From CAVQOB01 sp963714325 (GTDB taxonomy: Bacteria > Pseudomonadota > Alphaproteobacteria > Rhizobiales > Hyphomicrobiaceae), in contig CAVQOB010000011.1 in NCBI GenBank assembly GCA_963714325.1, positions 39,747 through 103,746 on the forward strand: DNA of 64,000 bases. Reading direction: 5' to 3'. Below are positions 54,966 to 63,900 of the stretch, piece after piece. The position numbers were made by a program, and so were the translations under genes. The notes below the pieces were generated by a model. That model saw only the letters and a list, made by a program, of their open reading frames with translations, was not told the origin of the DNA and did not search any database. Positions within the stretch are counted from its first letter, which is position 1, and the number at the start of each line of letters is the position of its first letter.

Positions 54966-56399
54966 ATGGCAGGCATAGGATTTCAATTGCGGCGCCTTGC
55001 CCAGAACGACACGATCTCGTCGATCGTTGCCGCCGCAGGGCATGCTGCGGTCATCGCCGCCGGCCCCTGGTTGTTCACGATCTTCGCACTCGGCTTGATC
55101 ACCCTGATCACCGAGCAGATCGCCGGCCTCAACGTGCTGGCGGACTTCCGTGCGATCGTCATTTATGCATTCGCAGTGTCGCTCGTTTTTGCAGCACCCG
55201 TCACCATCGTCGCGACCAGACTTGTCGGCGACGCACTCTGGTTGAAAAAACCGGAACGCATTCCGGGCCTGCTGATGGCGGGATGTGCTGCGAGCCTCGT
55301 CCCGGTTGGACTTGCCGCACTCGTGCTGATCGCGCTGGTGCGGCCGCCATTCGATGTTGCGATTGCGGTGTTGGCAGGATGCCTGATTGTCGGCCAGATT
55401 TGGATTGCGTTGGCGTTCTCCGGTGCTGTTCGCGACTACCGCGGCGTCACGCTCTCATTCATCGTTGGCCTCCTGACAGCACTCGTCTTGACTGTCGCAG
55501 CGGTCATGTTCGGCTATGGGCGCGTGGCGATGGCGTGGGGGTTCATTGGCGGTCTCGCGGTAATATATTTCGGCTTGATGAGCCGTATCCTCATCACCTT
55601 TCCGCACCCTGTCACGACGCCGCAACATGACATCGCGGCGATCGGTGGCGGCATGATCACGTACGCCCCACTCGTCCTGGGTGCGCTCATTGGAACCGCC
55701 GGAGTTTGGATCGACAAAGTGGTCTTCTGGCTATCGCCGCTCGGCGAAGGGGTCGACAGCGGATTGCTGCACGCGCCGCTCTATGACAGCACGATGTTCA
55801 TCGCCTCGCTCGTCATCATCCCCTCGCTCGGCGCCTTCGTGATGAAACTTGAGACCGGATTTTTCGATCGTTATCAGCAGTATTATGCGACGATCGCGTC
55901 GCACGGCACGCTCGATCAGATCGAGGCTGCACGCCAACGGCTGGCACGCTACACGCTCGAGAATTTGAGCCTGATCACCGTTGGACAGGTTGGGTTGACG
56001 GCGATCATTCTGTTGACGGCTCCGGTCATCATCGATGCACTCGGACTGCAGTTCCGGCAGATTGCGATTTTGCGGTTTGGCGCGCTTGGCGCGGTGTTCC
56101 AGTTCGTCTTCATTGCAGCGACGTCGATGCTGTTGTTTTTTGACCGGCGGCGACCCTATTTGCTGCTGCAGATCCTGTTCTTCGTTTTAAACGCCGGCTT
56201 GTCCTATCTCAGCCTCCAGATCGGCGAGAACGCCTATGGCGTCGGCTACTTCCTGGCGTGCTTCATCTCCGCATTGGTCGCCTACATTGTCATGGACCGC
56301 ACGTTCCAGGAATTGAACTTCCTGACCTTCATCGGCAACAATCCATCGATCACACCAGCGACACCATCGCGTGGCAAGCCACGCATCGCAGCATCGTGA
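54966..56399 (+). CDS. pelG: PelG polysaccharide transporter
   Basis: 477 aa with about twelve membrane helices. The N-terminus MAGIGFQLRRLAQNDTISSI and AAGPWLFTIFALGLI are typical of PelG (a flippase-like MOP/Wzx relative). It moves the growing polymer through the inner membrane with PelD and PelE. It starts 3 bp after pelF and converges on the first GH114-like gene with a 33-bp gap. Confidence 0.93.
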   Translation: MAGIGFQLRRLAQNDTISSIVAAAGHAAVIAAGPWLFTIFALGLITLITEQIAGLNVLADFRAIVIYAFAVSLVFAAPVTIVATRLVGDALWLKKPERIPGLLMAGCAASLVPVGLAALVLIALVRPPFDVAIAVLAGCLIVGQIWIALAFSGAVRDYRGVTLSFIVGLLTALVLTVAAVMFGYGRVAMAWGFIGGLAVIYFGLMSRILITFPHPVTTPQHDIAAIGGGMITYAPLVLGALIGTAGVWIDKVVFWLSPLGEGVDSGLLHAPLYDSTMFIASLVIIPSLGAFVMKLETGFFDRYQQYYATIASHGTLDQIEAARQRLARYTLENLSLITVGQVGLTAIILLTAPVIIDALGLQFRQIAILRFGALGAVFQFVFIAATSMLLFFDRRRPYLLLQILFFVLNAGLSYLSLQIGENAYGVGYFLACFISALVAYIVMDRTFQELNFLTFIGNNPSITPATPSRGKPRIAAS

Positions 56400-56432
56400 C
56401 ACACGGCCGCTGCGGCTCGCCGGCCGCGAGCA

Positions 56433-57572
56433 TTAAGCCTGCAGGCTTTCGTAGTTGAGGCGAGCAAGTTCGCGATCTTTAGGCGCGATGTACAGCACGT
56501 AGCCGAGGTCGCCGATCGCACGTGCGGCCTCCTGCACCTTGCCCTGATTTTGCAGGTATTCGACAACGAGAACGAGTTTGCCGTCGCGCTTCACGAGGTC
56601 AAGGCGATCGCGCGACCAGGCCACGTCATCGGCACCGTTCTTCTTTTCCGGCGCATCGACGCCGTAGAGTAATTCTTCTTTTGCAACGCCATCGATAGCA
56701 CCGCGGAGACCCGCATCCTCGAGCAGCATTTCAGCATTCTGCATAATGACCAGGAAGTCGGGCTTGCGGCTCTTGGCATGCGTTGCGATCCGCTGGACGA
56801 ACGCCACCATATCGCCCTGGACGTTGGGGCGGGAGCGCAGTTCGCGTTTGTGATGCCGCTCGAGATCCTCGAATACGTCGCACTTGTCGAGATAGACGCC
56901 GTCGAACCCTGCCTTGAGGATCAGATCGAGACGGGACTCCGGGCTGCCGCACATGATGCCCTGCCATTCCGGATCCCAGAAGCAGACGGCATAATTTTCC
57001 TTCCACTCTGGGTTCTCGGCCAATAGCCAGCCGGGCTTGTTGCGCTTCCACTGGTCGTTCCAGTAGGAGCGATAGCTTTCGGCTTCACCGATCGAGAGAT
57101 AGGCCAGCACCAAGCGGCGACCACCATCGGGCTTTTGCTTGAGGCGTGCGATTTCCCCGGGCTTCAAGGCGGTGTCGTCGGAACCATCCTTGGCGTAGTC
57201 GATGACCAGGAGATCAAACGGTGACGCTGCAGCGCGCGCGATGTCGAGATTTTGCAGTTGGTAGCCCCAACTGGCGACGCGGAGCGTGTCGGCGTCGGCC
57301 GATGGCGGCGGCGTGGCATCTCTGGCGGCACTGACGGGCGGCGCAACGGTCGGCGTTGTCCGCCGCGCAACCGCCGTCGGATCAGGCGCACGCCCGCCGG
57401 ACGAGACCGGAGGCGCGACGGCCGGACCGCGGCTTGAAGCACGGGTGTCACTCGCTTTTGGCGCCGGTGGTGTCGCAACCTGCCGCGTCGCGGACGCCTG
57501 ACCACGACGATAGGCATAAGTGGCAACAACGATGATCACCAGGAGCAGGAGCAGGAATTGCAGCAGGGTCAT
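56433..57572 (-). CDS. Membrane-anchored TM1410/GH114-like (COG2342) protein
   Basis: 379 aa. A membrane helix at 4-19 (LLQFLLLLLVIIVVATYAY) and a Pro/Ala/Thr linker (30-95) carry an external TIM-barrel-like domain (95-375). It has the family motifs SWGYQLQNLD, FDLLVIDYAKDG, VLAYLSIGEAESYRSYW and DGVYLDKCDVFEDL. Relatives are annotated endo-alpha-1,4-polygalactosaminidase; Pel is a partly deacetylated galactosamine polymer, so it could trim or process the polymer made by the adjacent operon. First of three paralogues. Confidence 0.75.
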   Translation of the reverse strand: MTLLQFLLLLLVIIVVATYAYRRGQASATRQVATPPAPKASDTRASSRGPAVAPPVSSGGRAPDPTAVARRTTPTVAPPVSAARDATPPPSADADTLRVASWGYQLQNLDIARAAASPFDLLVIDYAKDGSDDTALKPGEIARLKQKPDGGRRLVLAYLSIGEAESYRSYWNDQWKRNKPGWLLAENPEWKENYAVCFWDPEWQGIMCGSPESRLDLILKAGFDGVYLDKCDVFEDLERHHKRELRSRPNVQGDMVAFVQRIATHAKSRKPDFLVIMQNAEMLLEDAGLRGAIDGVAKEELLYGVDAPEKKNGADDVAWSRDRLDLVKRDGKLVLVVEYLQNQGKVQEAARAIGDLGYVLYIAPKDRELARLNYESLQA

Positions 57573-57686
57573 GGCGGGGCGATCGTCCTTATTCGGTTAT
57601 AGAATGCCGGATCGCCAGTGTAGCGCATCCCAACGCGACCGACATTTCGGCCGAATAGCGTTAATGTCCAACGCCGCCACCGGTGC

Positions 57687-58706
57687 CTACTGCGGTTGCT
57701 CCGGGATCGGCTTGCGCTGGAACGGGCCGGTGCGATTCATGGGATCGACGATGATAGCGTCGAGATTGCGCGGTCCGAAGTATGGCAGGAAGCCCAGTTT
57801 GACAAGCCGCTGGCGGGCGGCCGCGATCTTATCGGGGCTGTCGAGGTATTCGACGGCAAGAACCGGACGGCCAATTTGCTTCAGGCGGTTCAAATTGCGG
57901 ATCGAGTCCGCGATCATCCCCGGCGGATTGGCGTTCTCGGAAAAATCGGTTCCCGTCAACAGGTCCTCCTTGGCGATGGCATCGATGGTGCGACGGATAC
58001 TCTCATGGACCAGCAGCTCCTCGGCATTCTGCTGGATGACCAGGAACTTGGGATCGCGTTGGCGGGCATGGCGCGACAATCGCACAACGAAATCGATCAT
58101 GTCACGTTCGGCTGTCGCGCGCTCGGCTTTGTATTCCTCGTAGACGTCAGCACGATCGAGATAGATGCCGTCGAAACCTTGCGCCATGATCTGTTCGAGA
58201 TAAGCGTCCGGCGTACCAAAGATCTGGCGTTGCCACTCCGCATCCCAAAACCGTACAATGAAATTTCCCGGCCAGTTCTTATTCACCGGTCCAAGCCACG
58301 ACGGTTTCGTCGCCGCGTCGAACCATTCGGGCTTCCAATAGAATCGATACTGTTCTGCTTCACCGATCGACAGATAGGCGATGACAAGGCGACGGCTGCC
58401 GTCGGGTTTGCGCTTGAGGCGCTCGACGTCGGACGGATCAAACATGCGTTTGCCATCGCGGGTCGCCGCATAGCCATGATCGACAACGACGAGATCGAAC
58501 GGCGAGGCGATCAACGGTGCCAGATCGAAGATCTTGAGCTGATAGCCCCAGGTCTTGACTAAGCGCATCAGGCCTAACCGATCACGCTCGGCCTGCGCGG
58601 CAATCATTGGTGTAGATGCGGCCGGCTGCGCCTCGGCCGGCCCAGAACTTTGAAAGTTGGACAGGAAGGTGCCCAAAAACATGCCGATGACGAGGATGGT
58701 GCGCAT
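57687..58706 (-). CDS. Exported TM1410/GH114-like protein, second paralogue
   Basis: 339 aa with a hydrophobic N-terminal signal (TILVIGMFLGTFLSNFQ), then the same fold: TWGYQLKIFDLAPLI, FDLVVVDHGYAATRDG, VIAYLSIGEAEQYRFYW and DGIYLDRADVYEEYK, with PFGPRNLDAI-like C-terminal segments (LPYFGPRNLDAIIVD). Secreted or periplasmic. It probably shares substrate with its neighbours. Confidence 0.75.
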   Translation of the reverse strand: MRTILVIGMFLGTFLSNFQSSGPAEAQPAASTPMIAAQAERDRLGLMRLVKTWGYQLKIFDLAPLIASPFDLVVVDHGYAATRDGKRMFDPSDVERLKRKPDGSRRLVIAYLSIGEAEQYRFYWKPEWFDAATKPSWLGPVNKNWPGNFIVRFWDAEWQRQIFGTPDAYLEQIMAQGFDGIYLDRADVYEEYKAERATAERDMIDFVVRLSRHARQRDPKFLVIQQNAEELLVHESIRRTIDAIAKEDLLTGTDFSENANPPGMIADSIRNLNRLKQIGRPVLAVEYLDSPDKIAAARQRLVKLGFLPYFGPRNLDAIIVDPMNRTGPFQRKPIPEQPQ

Positions 58707-58751
58707 ACCGCTGACATGGCGTGACAGACCGGCGGCGTCAAGCGCGCGATT

Positions 58752-59867
58752 TCAGAAATTCTTCCCCGGCAGCCAGAGCGCGTCGAGTTCCTTCGGCGCG
58801 ATGTAGGGCACGAACCCGTGCTCGCGGATGCGCCGCACGGAGGTATCGGCAGCGCTGCGGTTCCGGGTGTAGTCAACAACGAAAACCGAACGGCCCGCCG
58901 CCTTGGCGATATTCAGGCGATCAAGCGACCACTGGACCGAACTCGCGCTATTGATCGCTGACTTGTTGGAGCCATCACCTCCGCCCCAGCCGTGATATAG
59001 CGACTCTTTCGCCACCGCATCGATCGCATCGACCATGCGCGGGTGCTTCAAGAGATCTTCGGCGTTCTGCAGGATGACCATGAACTGCGGATTTTTCTTG
59101 CGTGCGTGTGCGGCCAAACGCACAACGAAGTCGATCATCCTCTGTTCGCCGTTCGGGCAATCCTTCTGGATCTCCTCGTAGACATCGACGCGATCGAGAT
59201 ACACGCCATCGAAGCCGAGTTCAATCAGCCGGTAGAGGGGCGACGCCTGAATACTATCGTAGACATTGCGGCCCTTCTCGTCGCCAAGGATCGTCTTCTG
59301 CCAACCTTCATGACAGAAGCGAATGATGCGATTGCCCTTCCAATCATTATTCTCGTGCATCAGCCAATCCGGCGCCTCTTCCTCCATGTACTCTTTGGAA
59401 AAATAGTCAGGCCGATAATCTTCGGCTTCACCGACGGATAGGTAGGACAGGACGAGCCGTCGCGAACCATCAGGCTTGCGCTTCAATCGCTCGACTTCGT
59501 CACGGCGAAAATGGCGGTTGTCGGCAAGGCCGGTGGTGGCATCGACGACCAGCAAGTCGTAGGGCGATGCCATCGCCTCGTCGAGTTTCAAGCCGTTCAA
59601 CTGATAGCCCCAGCTACGGGCACTGGCGATGGCATTGAGTCGCTGCGCCTCGGCGATCTTGGCACGCGTTTGGACGGTCGCAGGACTAGCAGCCTGTGGC
59701 GCGGTTCGCTGCGCGGGAACCGGCGGCGCAAGCAGCTCAAGCGTTGGCGTCCGGGCGATGGCCACAGACGATCCGAACGCCGCGACGATCAGAACGGCCA
59801 GCACCCCGCGGGAGGTAGGAAAACGCAACATCACCATCACTGCGCCAAACACAATCAGGCCCGACAA
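58752..59867 (-). CDS. Exported TM1410/GH114-like protein, third paralogue
   Basis: 371 aa; an alternative start lies 10-12 codons later (MVMLRFPTSRG). A signal peptide (VLAVLIVAAFGSSVAIA) precedes a Pro/Ala-rich linker, then SWGYQLNGLKLDEAM, YDLLVVDATTGLADN, VLSYLSVGEAEDYR and DGVYLDRVDVYEEIQ. It has a longer loop after DEKGRNVYDSI than the other two. Three adjacent copies suggest local duplication followed by divergence. Confidence 0.75.
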   Translation of the reverse strand: MSGLIVFGAVMVMLRFPTSRGVLAVLIVAAFGSSVAIARTPTLELLAPPVPAQRTAPQAASPATVQTRAKIAEAQRLNAIASARSWGYQLNGLKLDEAMASPYDLLVVDATTGLADNRHFRRDEVERLKRKPDGSRRLVLSYLSVGEAEDYRPDYFSKEYMEEEAPDWLMHENNDWKGNRIIRFCHEGWQKTILGDEKGRNVYDSIQASPLYRLIELGFDGVYLDRVDVYEEIQKDCPNGEQRMIDFVVRLAAHARKKNPQFMVILQNAEDLLKHPRMVDAIDAVAKESLYHGWGGGDGSNKSAINSASSVQWSLDRLNIAKAAGRSVFVVDYTRNRSAADTSVRRIREHGFVPYIAPKELDALWLPGKNF

Positions 59868-59985
59868 TGCCGGGCCAGTGCTAATGCTTGGTTAACGGAT
59901 AGGCAGCAGTTGGGGCCAGACTATGGCAAGTGATCTGGCAAGTGATTATGGCAAGCGACTATGGCTCGCGATTGTTGAAGGTCGT

Positions 59986-60180
59986 TCAGTCCGACTGCGT
60001 CTGTGAGGCTGCATCGGCACCCGGATCGATACTGGCGTGCAACAGCCACGCGCCGCCCGCGACAAACCCAATCAATACGACGATGCCAAGCACAGCGCGA
60101 CGCAACACCCAGCCCATGCTGCGCAACCGCGGTGGCGCAGTAGCCGACGATAAAGTTGGCGACGTTGTCGACGTATTCAA
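59986..60180 (-). CDS. Small single-pass membrane protein (64 aa)
   Basis: A Ser/Thr-rich start, one membrane helix (RAVLGIVVLIGFVAGGAWLL) and an acidic tail. No recognised family, and no strong ribosome-binding site was verified. The gap 60181-60414 beyond it shows no feature. Confidence 0.4.
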   Translation of the reverse strand: MNTSTTSPTLSSATAPPRLRSMGWVLRRAVLGIVVLIGFVAGGAWLLHASIDPGADAASQTQSD

Positions 60181-60414
60181 AGCACTACCTCAGCAAGGGT
60201 GCAGGCCATTCTCGGAACCATCGCCGTGTGCCTGCAAGGAACGCGCCGCCGGGATATAGTCCGTCAGCGTCTCACTGCAGAGCAATGACGGAGAACGTGG
60301 TTAAAAGCAGTACACGCGTGGCAGCGTCAAGGCAGCGCGCGCTATCCACCAGAACCAATCGTGCAATGTTGCAAGAATGCTACGCGACAGGGTCCGTGGC
60401 CCGCATCCAGGGCC

Positions 60415-61914
60415 TCAGTCCACCCTACGCCGCCAAGCCAGAATTGCAGCCAACGGCAGGATGATGCTGAGGATCATCGCCCAAACAGTCAGCGCCGGGA
60501 GTTGCCCATAGGCGCCGCGCTCGACGACAAAAATCGTATTCAGCCATTTCGTGCCAATTTCAGCTGCGACCAGAGCGAGGTTCATGAACGAACTCATCAG
60601 CGCGAACCACGTCGCACGCTGCTTGGCCGGCGCATTGATGGCGATCAGCGTCAGCAGCGGGATCATCGAGAGCCCCGCGATCGGATTGGCCGCCGCGCTA
60701 TCAACGATCGCGATACCGCGCGCATTGAGGCCCAAGATCCGCTCGGTCCAGTGATGGCCCTCATTGACGAGAACGAGTGTCGGGATGGCGAGCACGGCGG
60801 AGGCGAAAATAATCCACAGCAACACTGTCGTGATCTTGTACCGCGACACGAGCGCCGCAAACAGCCACAGCACCACCAGCGCCAACGTCGTGCCGATCTG
60901 GTCGAGCACACCATAGAACGCTTCGTCAAAGCCGAGTTTGTCGATCGCGAACCAGCGATAACCGTCGCCAATCCCGGGCGTGGCACGGAATACGAAGATG
61001 ATCAGCGCCGCATAGAAGATCCGGCGCCGCGCCTCGATGTCCATGGTCTGCGTGAGACGCCAGAGCATCGTCCCGATGACCGCCATCGAGACGACGAAGG
61101 TGATTTCTTGGGCGTGGGGAACATTGAACAGTCCGAGGGCTGCGACGAAGCCACCGAAGGCGATGCCGCCGAACAGCATGGGTTGATCGGTCGGGCTTCG
61201 CTCGATGTCTTTTTCCTCGACCATCAGCGCGCCAACGATCGAGATCACGGGAATGACCAGCGCCAGCAAAAACACCGTCTGCGCGGAATACCGCGACGCC
61301 AGCCACCCGCCGAGTCCCGCCACCGCAAAGCCGCCGAACGACAGTGCGATGCGGCCGAGGATCTGCACCATCGCCAGATCGCGATCGATCTCGGATTTTT
61401 CGCGCGGGGCGCCATCGGCGTTCTCGCGCGGGACGACCTCGGTGGTCATCGCGTCGGCCACCACGTCCTGCAGGACGACGCCGATGACGCTGAGAATTTT
61501 AGCCGTGATGTAGAGCGTATCAGGCTTGGCGAAGGTCAACCAGCCGCCGGCCGCTCCCGCCAACATCAGCAGCGACAGCGCGATCAAGCCGGCACCGACA
61601 AAGATGTAGCTGCGGCGCTGCGAGCGCAGCAGCGGCACCGTATCGACCAATTCGCCGAACACCATCTTGATCGCCCACGGCAACGTCAGCCAGACCGACA
61701 GCCCCGCGAGATCGGCCGGCGACAACTTCAACGCGCCCTTCACCCAGAAGCTATCGGCGATGGCGATCAGGCCCAGCGCGCCATAGGCGAAGTAGACCAT
61801 GATCGGCGGCAGATACGCGCGGCGATACGCCAGTAGCGGAGCCAACACCGCCGCACGGAATTCCGCACTCGCCCGAGTGGCGATGTGGCGCACGGTGGTC
61901 TGGTCGATGGGCAT
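60415..61914 (-). CDS. Folate-biopterin-transporter-family MFS protein
   Basis: 499 aa with about twelve helices. KMVFGELVDTVPLLRSQRRSYIFVGAGL (near 85) and LQDVVADAMTTEVVPRE (near 150) are the FBT/BT1-family motifs (a branch of the major facilitator superfamily including plastid and protozoan folate transporters). The substrate in bacteria is usually unknown; folate or pteridine import is the family-based guess. Single gene. Confidence 0.75.
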   Translation of the reverse strand: MPIDQTTVRHIATRASAEFRAAVLAPLLAYRRAYLPPIMVYFAYGALGLIAIADSFWVKGALKLSPADLAGLSVWLTLPWAIKMVFGELVDTVPLLRSQRRSYIFVGAGLIALSLLMLAGAAGGWLTFAKPDTLYITAKILSVIGVVLQDVVADAMTTEVVPRENADGAPREKSEIDRDLAMVQILGRIALSFGGFAVAGLGGWLASRYSAQTVFLLALVIPVISIVGALMVEEKDIERSPTDQPMLFGGIAFGGFVAALGLFNVPHAQEITFVVSMAVIGTMLWRLTQTMDIEARRRIFYAALIIFVFRATPGIGDGYRWFAIDKLGFDEAFYGVLDQIGTTLALVVLWLFAALVSRYKITTVLLWIIFASAVLAIPTLVLVNEGHHWTERILGLNARGIAIVDSAAANPIAGLSMIPLLTLIAINAPAKQRATWFALMSSFMNLALVAAEIGTKWLNTIFVVERGAYGQLPALTVWAMILSIILPLAAILAWRRRVD

Positions 61915-62517
61915 GGGGTGGTCCTAGTTATTGCTTCCGACGCTTGGTGCCGTCGTTGGCAAATTTTTCGTCACGGCCGCGCAGGCGGTAGCATACGGCG
62001 CGCACACCGCGAATCACATGTGTTAAATGAGAATTTTAAGCACGGGGCACACGCCGTGTGATAGCAATTTTGCGGCACAGGGCATGCAGCAAACCGCATA
62101 GGGCAGCGCTGGTCCGTCCTGAGCCGCTCGGAGTAGCTGACCGGGGGCGAACATCTTGTCGTGTGCACCTTTCCTTCTCCCCCTGCTGACGCGGCGAGGG
62201 TCAAAGCATGCCCTCAGGCTTGTCCCGAGGGTTGGGGCGGCCGCTTGCTCCAGCGCTGTTCGTTTGGCAGCTTCAACTCCGATCGCGTCATCCATACCCC
62301 CGGCCATCGGAATTGCCGCTATGGGCCAGGTGCTGCCTTCTCCCCGTCCTTACGGGGAGAAGGTGCCCCGAAGGGGCGGATGAGGGGCAGCCACACGTGC
62401 GACAAGCATCTCTAAAACACAGGCGCGATAGAGCGTTGTCGAGAGATAGCGCAAGCGGGTGCCCCTCACCCTAACCCTACTCTGAAAGAAACTGGCCACG
62501 GGCACGGTGGGCTGACG
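61915..62517. other. Repeat-rich gap between FBT transporter and IS110 element
   Basis: No supported gene. It contains one complete CTTCTCCCCG hairpin REP-like element (62336-62390) and the truncated start of another (62464-62480) that stops exactly where the IS110 element begins. Confidence 0.6.
62336..62480. repeat. REP-like elements flanking the IS110 left end
   Basis: 62336-62363 forms a hairpin (ccttctccccg / cggggagaagg), then gccccgaaggggcggatgaggggc. 62464-62480 is cccctcaccctaaccct, identical to the reverse complement of part of 27533-27585, but it lacks the following ctcccc because the insertion element interrupts it. Confidence 0.7.
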
Positions 62518-63744
62518 TCATGCGGCACGTTCGAGTTTCACCTCGAAGCCGAGAGCCCTGAGCTGACCGGCGAGACGCTTGGCCTTGTTGTCTTTGGCTG
62601 CCGCATCGAGGGGACGGACCTGTGGCGGCCGGTAGGGCACACCATCGCGGACCATGTGGTAGATGGCGGTGAGGATCGAGCCGGCGACCGCGATGGCGGC
62701 CTTCTTGGGCCCACGCCGGGCGGCGATGCCGGCGAACTGACGGGACAGATAGGTGTTCTTGGTGCGGGCTGCAGCCATGGCGCATTGCACGAGCAGCGGT
62801 TTCAGCCAGGCCCCGCCCTTCTTGACCCGTGTCGAGCGCTTCTTGCCGCCGGTCTCGTCGAGACGGGGCACGAGGCGGGCCCAACTCGAGAGATGGCCGG
62901 CGGTGGCAAAGCAGCTCATGTCGGTTCCAATCTCGGCCAGGATGGCAGACGCGGCCCGCTTCTTCACACCAGGGATCTTGGTCAACTCGGCGACGAGCTG
63001 ACGAAAGGGGGCGAGCAAAGCCTCCACCTCCGTCTCGAAGCTGGCGATCCGCTGGGCGAGCACGTCGATCATGGTCAGGTGCTCACGGACCAGGAAGGCG
63101 TGGTGGCGCGTGAAGCGGCCGTCGAGGGCGGCGGCCAGGTCCTCGCGAGACGCCTTCAACCTGCGATCGGCGAGCGCCGCCAGTCGCGCAGGATCGGTCT
63201 CGCCAGCGACCAGCGCCTCCAGAATGCGCCGGCTGTTGATGCCGAGCAGGTCGGACACGACGGTTGCGAGTTTGATGTTGGCGTCCTCCAGAACCTTGCC
63301 GATACGGTTCTCGTGCTGCGTCATCTGGCGTTGCAGCTGCGTGCGCGTCCGCGTCAGATCGCGCAGCTCCCGGATCGGCTCCGGCGGCACGAAGCTCGCG
63401 CGGATCAGGCCGTGGGCCAGGAGATCGGCCAGCCAGCGGGCATCGCTCGCATCGCTCTTGCGGCCGGGCAGATTGCGCGCCTCGTGGGCGTTGACCAGCA
63501 TCAGCGTGAACGCGGCGTCCAGGATGTGCCACACAGGCTTCCAATAGACACCGGTTGCCTCCATCACGACATGCGTGACACCACGCTCTTCGAGCCAGGC
63601 TGCGAGCGCGAGAAGATCGCGCGTCGTGGTCGCGAAGCGGCCCTCCTCGTAGGCGATCTTGCGGCTTCGCACGGTGCGCGCGCAGACCGCCACGAAGGCG
63701 GAATGCACATCAAGACCGGCGCACTTCTTATGTAGGATATTCAC
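62518..63744 (-). CDS. IS110-family transposase (DEDD recombinase)
   Basis: 408 aa; the GTG start at 63744 follows gggaggt at good spacing and is preferred over the long upstream reading. The N-terminal RuvC-like domain has the acidic set in CAGLDVHSA (Asp10), VVMEATGVYWKP (Glu near 63) and KSDASDARWLADLL (Asp near 98-101). A coiled-coil middle is followed by the Transposase_20 domain: LTKIPGVKKRAASAILAEIG, HLSSWARLVPRLDETGGKKR and WLKPLLVQCAMAA. IS110 enzymes recombine DNA under guidance of an element-encoded bridge RNA. The reading frame is intact, so the element may be active. Confidence 0.92.
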   Translation of the reverse strand: MNILHKKCAGLDVHSAFVAVCARTVRSRKIAYEEGRFATTTRDLLALAAWLEERGVTHVVMEATGVYWKPVWHILDAAFTLMLVNAHEARNLPGRKSDASDARWLADLLAHGLIRASFVPPEPIRELRDLTRTRTQLQRQMTQHENRIGKVLEDANIKLATVVSDLLGINSRRILEALVAGETDPARLAALADRRLKASREDLAAALDGRFTRHHAFLVREHLTMIDVLAQRIASFETEVEALLAPFRQLVAELTKIPGVKKRAASAILAEIGTDMSCFATAGHLSSWARLVPRLDETGGKKRSTRVKKGGAWLKPLLVQCAMAAARTKNTYLSRQFAGIAARRGPKKAAIAVAGSILTAIYHMVRDGVPYRPPQVRPLDAAAKDNKAKRLAGQLRALGFEVKLERAA

Positions 63745-63900
63745 GGACACCTCCCAAGTGACAGGAATGCCGTGGCCAGGGGCCTCGTCGATTTGAACTC
63801 TACTCTGCGTGCTCCGGGACGGAACGGTGGGCTGAGCCCGCCGCCGTCCGTGGCGACAATGACATGTGCTCTGAGGCCCCAGGATCAAACTCTCCCTCGG
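63745..63900 (-). ncRNA. Candidate IS110 bridge RNA region
   Basis: The transposase leader carries complementary segments ggggcctc (63779-63786) and gaggcccc (63873-63880) that would close a structured RNA of about 100 nt. No ORF is supported here. The assignment rests on the position and on what is known for IS110 elements. Confidence 0.45.

Larger units (their letters stand above)
62478..63900 (-). mobile_element. IS110-family insertion sequence
   Basis: Approximate limits. The left end abuts a REP-like sequence at 62480, while the right end is placed only roughly beyond the conserved leader (to about 63900). Short direct repeats (ctactctg...acggtgggctga) occur at 62479-62517 and 63800-63835. 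The 5' noncoding leader of the transposase (63745-63900) is long and structured, as in IS110 elements that encode a bridge RNA upstream of the transposase; the 3' noncoding part is under 40 bp. Confidence 0.7.

Noticed and set aside
60361..61836. 491-codon plus-strand open frame opposite the FBT transporter
   Set aside because: Shadow of a membrane protein gene in a GC-rich genome; the product is almost only Arg, Gln, Asp and His.
62656..63735. 359-codon plus-strand frame across the transposase
   Set aside because: Antisense shadow of the IS110 transposase, rich in Gly, Arg and Asp.
63881..63896. Start of a 16S rRNA gene
   Set aside because: Only 15 bases match; the next conserved bases are absent and IS110 sequence follows. 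Kept as a curiosity, not annotated as rRNA.
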